Program-made: the position numbers and the translations under genes | Assembly (NCBI GenBank): GCA_018402345.1 | Contig: JAGYIV010000012.1 | Location: forward strand, 186,001 to 250,000 | Length of the DNA stretch: 64,000 bases | Direction: 5' to 3' | Source of the DNA: Terrimicrobiaceae bacterium | GTDB lineage: Bacteria; Verrucomicrobiota; Verrucomicrobiia; Chthoniobacterales; Terrimicrobiaceae | The notes under the pieces: generated by a model | The model's input: only the letters and a program-made list of their open reading frames with translations | Databases searched by the model: none | What the model was told of the DNA's origin: nothing | Shown: one piece after another, positions 60,248 through 64,000 of the stretch | How the letters are laid out: each line of letters begins with the position of its first letter | How positions within the stretch are numbered: position 1 is the first letter of the stretch

Positions 60248-61630
60248 TTACTCCCTCTGAAGTCTACCGATAACTGCCTCCGCCGCAGCTTCACCCGTCC
60301 GCACCGCCCCATCGAAAAAACCAGGCCAACGCTCGGCGATCTCGGATCCAGCCCAATGAATCCGTCCGACCGGGGAGGCAATGGCGTCCCCGAAATTTGT
60401 CCAGACACCCGGCGGGAGAAAGGCGGCATATCCTCCCCCGACCCAGTGATTAGCGGGCCAGTCCAGAACATCAAAGCTGGTGGGCAGGAGGGCCTGATCC
60501 CCCAAATAAGCCGCCAGATCCGATAAAATAGCCGAACGTCGTTCAGGCTCAGTTAAAACCTGCCAGCGATGATAGCGATCGCCCACGACAAAAGTAGCAA
60601 TCACCCCTTTGCCACTGCGGGGATCGGAGCTATCGGCAAAGAGTTCAATCCACTGGCTATTGCCCATCCCCACACCCGACAGTCCTTTTTCCCGCCAAAA
60701 CGGAGACTCGTAGGAAATCAGGATTTTAGCCAGAGTTCCCATCGGAAACCGTTGGGTAAGCTGTTGACGGGTTGCTGGTAAAGGCGGATCATAGTTAATC
60801 CGGCCACTAAGATGGGGCGGCATGGCGACGATCACAAATCGGGCTTTATAGCTGTTTTTCCCGGTGGTAACTTCCACCCCTGCTTGATCCTGGCTAATCT
60901 TAACCACAGGCTCATTGATCCGAATGTGATTCCCCAGTTCCGTCGCGATCACCCCGGGAATCTGTCCCGCCCCACCATGGATCAATTCCGCTTCTGGATG
61001 CTCTGATTGTGAGGCACAACGATTCCCCCAAAGGACGTGCAGCAGGGAGACTTCACCGGGTTCGGCCGGCCCCAGGAACCCAACGGCACGAACCATGTAG
61101 GAAAAATACCAATGACCAAAATCGGTTTTGGTATTTTCACCGATCCACTGCGCAAAGGTTTGTGCATCCAGGCGTTTATGTTCTGGATCTCGACCGGGGT
61201 GTGCCAAGGGCAGAGATAGGGAAAGTGCCTCAAAACGATGCCAAGCCTGCATCGCATCGTCCCATTCCTCCTGACTAATCTCAGGGCGTTCTCCTTCGGA
61301 AAATCCTTGAAACAAGTCGTTAAACTCTGACCGATGCCCATTATATAAAAAAACTGTTTTTCCCTCTAAAGGTGAAGGAAAACGAGGAATTTTATACTCA
61401 TCTAAAAGAGCTATAAACCGATCTTGGGTCGGCCCCACCCATTGACCTCCAAAATCAATATATTGATTCGGTGCAAATCTGTTGACCATACATCCGTCCA
61501 CCAATCCGATCCTGGGCTTCCAAAACCAAAATCTGATGACCCGCTCTGTGAAGGTTGCGAGCGGATAACAGTCCAGACAATCCAGAACCTACGATGATGC
61601 AGTCGTAGGTAGGAATTTTTGTTTCTAACA
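60248..61630 (-). pseudogene. flavin-containing amine oxidase, one-base frameshift, likely acquired
   Basis: About 460 residues when joined. The N-terminal frame from the ATG at 61630 reads PTYDCIIVGSGLSGLLSARN (FAD dinucleotide-binding GxGxxG), then VLEAQDRIGGRMYGQQ; it then shifts by one base between about 61,470 and 61,495 into QYIDFGGQWVGPTQDRF, which continues to the C-terminal FAD motif GRIHWAGSEIAERWPGFFDG. The protein is of the monoamine-oxidase/flavin amine oxidase type, with a style I associate with cyanobacterial homologues. Its DNA is visibly A/T-richer than the neighbours and contains one GCGATCGC octamer (60575-60582). An IS4-family element sits 18 bases upstream of its start, in the promoter position. 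Confidence 0.82.
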
Positions 61631-61657
61631 TCGGCAGCCCTTTTTTATGTTTTTTAT

Positions 61658-62961
61658 CACTACTGTCCGGTTATAAGTCAAACAGCTCCATTTGGTTGCA
61701 CTCCGGAGCCTCGGGTTTTCTGAACTCCTGATCCATAAGTAACTCATGCAAAGGCATCTTTTCAAACGGGTGAACACTCAAAATCTGCAGAGTTGTGCTG
61801 AGAGCACCAGTCAATTTGAGTTCCTTGTGCACGATCGCCACGAGCAGATATGTCGTCACCGCGATCCAGATTTGCGTTTTCACCGCATTCGGACTTGTCC
61901 CAAAATAATGCTTCAAGCGCAGGTTGCCTTTGACCCATTTGAAAAACAACTCGATGTCCCAGCGCTTCTTGTAAAGCAACGCAGCTGTGATGGCCGACAT
62001 CTCCATGTGGTTGGTCAGAAAGACCAAAAACCGTTGCTGTTTTTCGTCGAAATATCGGATGCGCCGCAGTGGCATCGGGAAGTCTCTGCGTGCTTTGGGC
62101 AAAGCAAATTTTCCCGTGTGGTCGCTTCGCACCCCGGCCGATTTGTCCACAGGACGAGACGCATGCCGCGAAAAGCGCAAATTGTCTTTGGCTCGGGTAA
62201 CGAAAAACGCTCCCGATGCGGCGATGCGATAGAGTCGCTGAAAGTCGGTATAGCCTTTGTCGAACAGGTAAATGGCCCCCGCCTCGAAGCTCAACTTGTC
62301 CAAAAAGTTCACATCGTGCAGACCGGCTGGGGATACAAAGACGCAAACCGGGATTGGCCCCCGCAAATCGAGTTGGGTGTGAATCTTGATCGCGCTCTTT
62401 GTCGAGCGGAATGTCGCCCACGGAAACAACGTCATCGACAAGTCGATCGTGCTCGAGTCCAAAGCGTAAACCGTGTTTTCCAAGTCCACCCCCAACTCCT
62501 CGCCCGCATAAAGACGCCGTGCTTTGTTGATCAACCCCATGGCCAATGCCTGCCAAAGCCGCCAGTCGCGCCCTTCGTTGGCATCCGCCAGCGTGGACTT
62601 GGCGACCGGTTCTCGGAAGCCCAAGTGGTAGAGCGCATCGGGCTTGGCATTCAAACACGCTTCGATATCCCGCAACCCCTCGCGCCAGGTCAATTGCGCG
62701 AACACCATGCAAATCAACTGCTGGCGAACTCCGAAATGTCGCACGCGAGACTCGGCGTTGAACCGCGCCGAGAGTCGGGAGAGGGTTTCGCGATGAACCA
62801 AATCGAGAATTTGGGAGAGGATGAAGCGACCGTGTGTCATTCGAGCAACACAGCACCTCCTGTTCCAAAAAATTTACATCCGTCACATCAAATTTCCAGT
62901 GCTTGTCTATGAACAACAACATGCTTTCAAAAATCAAAAACGTATTAACCGGACAGTAGTG
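61658..62961 (-). mobile_element. IS4-family insertion sequence, intact
   Basis: 1,304 bases. The ends are near-perfect inverted repeats: CACTACTGTCCGGTTA at the left and its complement TAACCGGACAGTAGTG at the right. It is flanked by an exact 9-base target duplication GTTTTTTAT (61649-61657 and 62962-62970). One intact transposase fills it. An exact duplication and full-length gene imply a recent insertion. The transposase reads towards the amine oxidase, so outward transcription could drive that gene. Confidence 0.95.
61671..62840 (-). CDS. IS4-family transposase
   Basis: 389 residues, full length. The N-terminal DUF4372-like part is MTHGRFILSQILDLVHRETL with FGVRQQLICMVFAQLTWREG; the DDE core has Asp in VYALDSSTIDLSMTLFPWA, Asp in AIYLFDKGYTDFQRLY and Glu in the Y-x3-R-x-x-x-E signature YKKRWDIELFFKWVKGN. 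Each motif is undamaged, so the enzyme is probably active. The gene starts about 120 bases inside the right end, and its stop lies 11 bases inside the left end. Confidence 0.95.
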   Translation of the reverse strand: MTHGRFILSQILDLVHRETLSRLSARFNAESRVRHFGVRQQLICMVFAQLTWREGLRDIEACLNAKPDALYHLGFREPVAKSTLADANEGRDWRLWQALAMGLINKARRLYAGEELGVDLENTVYALDSSTIDLSMTLFPWATFRSTKSAIKIHTQLDLRGPIPVCVFVSPAGLHDVNFLDKLSFEAGAIYLFDKGYTDFQRLYRIAASGAFFVTRAKDNLRFSRHASRPVDKSAGVRSDHTGKFALPKARRDFPMPLRRIRYFDEKQQRFLVFLTNHMEMSAITAALLYKKRWDIELFFKWVKGNLRLKHYFGTSPNAVKTQIWIAVTTYLLVAIVHKELKLTGALSTTLQILSVHPFEKMPLHELLMDQEFRKPEAPECNQMELFDL

Positions 62962-63090
62962 GTTTTTTATCAGAAAAAATCCCAGTATTCTCAGTGGTCA
63001 AAGTATCTACTGCTGTGTCCGCGGTCAATGACTAAACTTGGTATCAATTTGTCACAGTAGGGCCGAATCACCGGCAGCGCTGAAGTGCTG

Positions 63091-63468
63091 GAGATCAGTG
63101 AACTGACGAAAATCACCAGTCCACTCCCGCGGGAGATCAGTGAACTGACGAAAATCACCAGTCCACTCCCGCGGGAGATCAGTGAACTGATGAAAATCAG
63201 CAGTCCACTCCCGCGGGAGATCAGTGAACTGATGAAAATCAGCAGTCCACTCCCGCGGGAGATCAGTGAACTGACGAAAATCACCAGTCCACTCCCGCGG
63301 GAGATCAGTGAACTGATGAAAATCAGCAGTCCACTCCCGCGGGAGATCAGTGAACTGATGAAAATCAGCAGTCCACTCCCGCGGGAGATCAGTGAACTGA
63401 TGAAAATCAGCAGTCCACTCCCGCGGGAGATCAGTGAACTGACGAAAATCACCAGTCCACTCCCGAGA
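63091..63468. repeat. tandem array, nine 42-bp units
   Basis: Nine head-to-tail units, beginning GAGATCAGTGAACTGA and ending CCACTCCCGCGG. Two versions alternate in the order A A B B A B B B A: A has GACGAAAATCACC, B has GATGAAAATCAGC, two linked changes. Unit junctions create the 12-base palindrome CTCCCGCGGGAG. Inside B units CTGAT-GAAA-ATCAG is a perfect hairpin, and ATCAG-TGAA-CTGAT overlaps it as an alternative. The last unit ends CCCGAG rather than CCCGCGG. Confidence 0.95.
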
Positions 63469-63472
63469 CGGA

Positions 63473-63608
63473 GTCACGCCAATCACGAAAGTCTATTGAC
63501 CCAACACCGAACTTTTAGACAGGAGGACAGGATGAGCAGGATTAACAGGAAGGGTTTATGGCAGTAATGAGTCGGACAATAATATCCGATGTGATTTCGT
63601 GCAATTCA
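63473..63608. repeat. island-flanking direct repeat, copy 2
   Basis: 136 bases, same orientation as copy 1 at 59801-59939 and about 3.67 kb away. It differs by loss of three bases (CTTCTATTG against CTATTG) and two substitutions. It directly follows the tandem array, whose last unit runs into it. Confidence 0.88.
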
Positions 63609-63653
63609 CTCAATATGCCAGAATCCGATCGCTTTTGGACTTTTGAAATGTAG

Positions 63654-63672
63654 CGCAGGCGTCCCGCCTGCG
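63654..63672. terminator. hairpin after the phosphatase gene (terminator-like or repeat palindrome)
   Basis: CGCAGGCG TCC CGCCTGCG: a perfect 8-base stem with a 3-base loop, 18 bases beyond the stop of the leftward PAP2 gene. It lacks a clear T-tract. From memory, TAGCGCAGGCGTCCCGCCTG-type palindromes recur between genes in related genomes, so it may be a dispersed repeat rather than a dedicated terminator. Confidence 0.5.
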
Positions 63673-63689
63673 ATGGAAGTCATTCGATG

Positions 63690-64000
63690 TCAGGAGGCGG
63701 GCAGGGAAGGGGGCGGCGTCCATTCGGCTTGGCGCAAGGCCTCCAGATCGCGGACAAACTCTGGATTTTTCTTCAACTCCTCGAAGATGAGTTGGGCGAG
63801 GCCGCGAGAGAGCAGGACATCGCTCGGGTAATGCATCCCGCCGAGCACACGGGACATCCCGACGGCGGCGGCTTCGCGCAGGAAGGCGGATTTGTATGGC
63901 GGATTGAGGTCGGCCAGAACGAGCGCGAAGGTCCAGGAGCGGGTCGCGTGGCCGCTGGGATTGGAGTAGCCTGACTCGTAGGGGACGAGCTTGTGAATCA
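63690..64000 (-). CDS. PAP2-family acid phosphatase, C-terminal part (runs off right edge)
   Basis: At least 103 codons, read leftwards to the TGA at 63690. The two C-terminal PAP2 motifs are visible: YSNPSGHATRSWTFALVLAD (S-G-H, catalytic His) and SRVLGGMHYPSDVLLSRGLA (S-R-x5-H-x3-D, nucleophile His). The pattern and the closing ELKKNPEFVRDLEALRQAEW fit class A-type non-specific acid phosphatases, usually exported. The N-terminus with the K-x6-R-P motif and any signal peptide lie outside the window. Confidence 0.85.
   Translation of the reverse strand, partial: IHKLVPYESGYSNPSGHATRSWTFALVLADLNPPYKSAFLREAAAVGMSRVLGGMHYPSDVLLSRGLAQLIFEELKKNPEFVRDLEALRQAEWTPPPSLPAS

Larger units (their letters stand above)
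62971..63689. other. non-coding end of the island: tandem array and repeat copy 2
   Basis: No supportable gene. 62,971-63,090 is A/T-rich with no motif; 63,091-63,468 is a nine-unit tandem array; 63,473-63,608 is the second flanking repeat; 63,654-63,672 is a hairpin next to the phosphatase stop. Open frames across the array exist in three frames because the unit length is a multiple of three, and are not taken as genes. Confidence 0.6.

Noticed and set aside
63091-63468. CRISPR array
   Set aside because: Units are contiguous with no unique spacers, and no cas genes are present.
63085-63567. 160-codon open frame across the tandem array
   Set aside because: Openness follows from a 42-base unit without stops; two minus frames are equally open, there is no start signal, and the frame continues into the flanking repeat.
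59801-63608. Composite transposon
   Set aside because: Only one IS copy is present; the bracketing sequences are short non-transposase repeats with no terminal inverted repeats.

Overview
The window looks like a chromosomal segment of a GC-rich Gram-negative bacterium, most probably from the Verrucomicrobiota / wider PVC group. The pointers are a very long GreA-type elongation factor (a long GreA is also known in chlamydiae), outer-membrane and signal-peptide proteins, a sialate O-acetylesterase-type esterase, a large DUF5107/TPR protein beside a uronate operon, and starts that mostly lack a Shine-Dalgarno sequence. This assignment is an inference; there is no rRNA gene here to settle it.

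Layout. 0-4.5 kb, minus strand: SprT-like protein, cysteine desulfurase, serine acetyltransferase (cysteine and sulfur supply) and galactokinase. 4.6-7.6 kb, plus strand: three small envelope proteins (DUF883, YqjE-like, basic membrane protein), an M29 aminopeptidase and a polysaccharide deacetylase. 7.7-12.6 kb, minus strand: engB, N-carbamoylputrescine amidase, a beta-barrel-like protein, tadA and a hipBA toxin-antitoxin pair with a candidate operator. 12.8-17.6 kb: rpe, a proline-tailed membrane protein, then rsmE, rfbD and the long greA on the minus strand. 17.8-29.6 kb, plus strand: a NUDIX protein, an AraC-family regulator and a sugar-acid operon (2-hydroxyacid dehydrogenase, Ldh_2 dehydrogenase, KDG-type kinase, SDR, uxaC, DUF5107/TPR protein). 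The operon is interrupted by an esterase gene next to a decayed copy of the SDR start.

29.6-34.5 kb is an accessory, decaying region. It holds an IS630-family element sitting exactly in a stop codon, an orphan Phd/YefM antitoxin, a PIN-toxin tail, an AAA/DUF4143 ATPase lacking its N-terminus, 96-bp direct repeats, a broken beta-helix gene and a sulfotransferase. 35.0-41.8 kb encodes two large secreted proteins, apparently translationally coupled: a papain-family peptidase with five Ig-like and four PPC-like repeats, and a CAP-domain protein. Both end in lysine-rich tails. 41.8-58.7 kb is mostly housekeeping: mpg, rnr, an ACT-FIST-MacAB-like export operon, UPF0173 hydrolase, HAD phosphatase, rpoA-rplQ with a strong terminator, argD-argF, trxA, rlmD and a DUF4139 protein.

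58.7-63.7 kb is the most unusual part: an island bracketed by two copies of a roughly 139-bp repeat. It contains an A/T-richer, frameshifted flavin amine oxidase of cyanobacterial character, an intact IS4-family element with a perfect 9-bp target duplication, and nine tandem copies of a 42-bp palindrome-bearing unit. A PAP2 phosphatase gene runs off the right edge.

At least eight genes are split by single-base frameshifts, some at homopolymer runs (argF, the peptidase). Sequencing indels and real decay both remain possible, so these genes should be checked against reads before being called dead.
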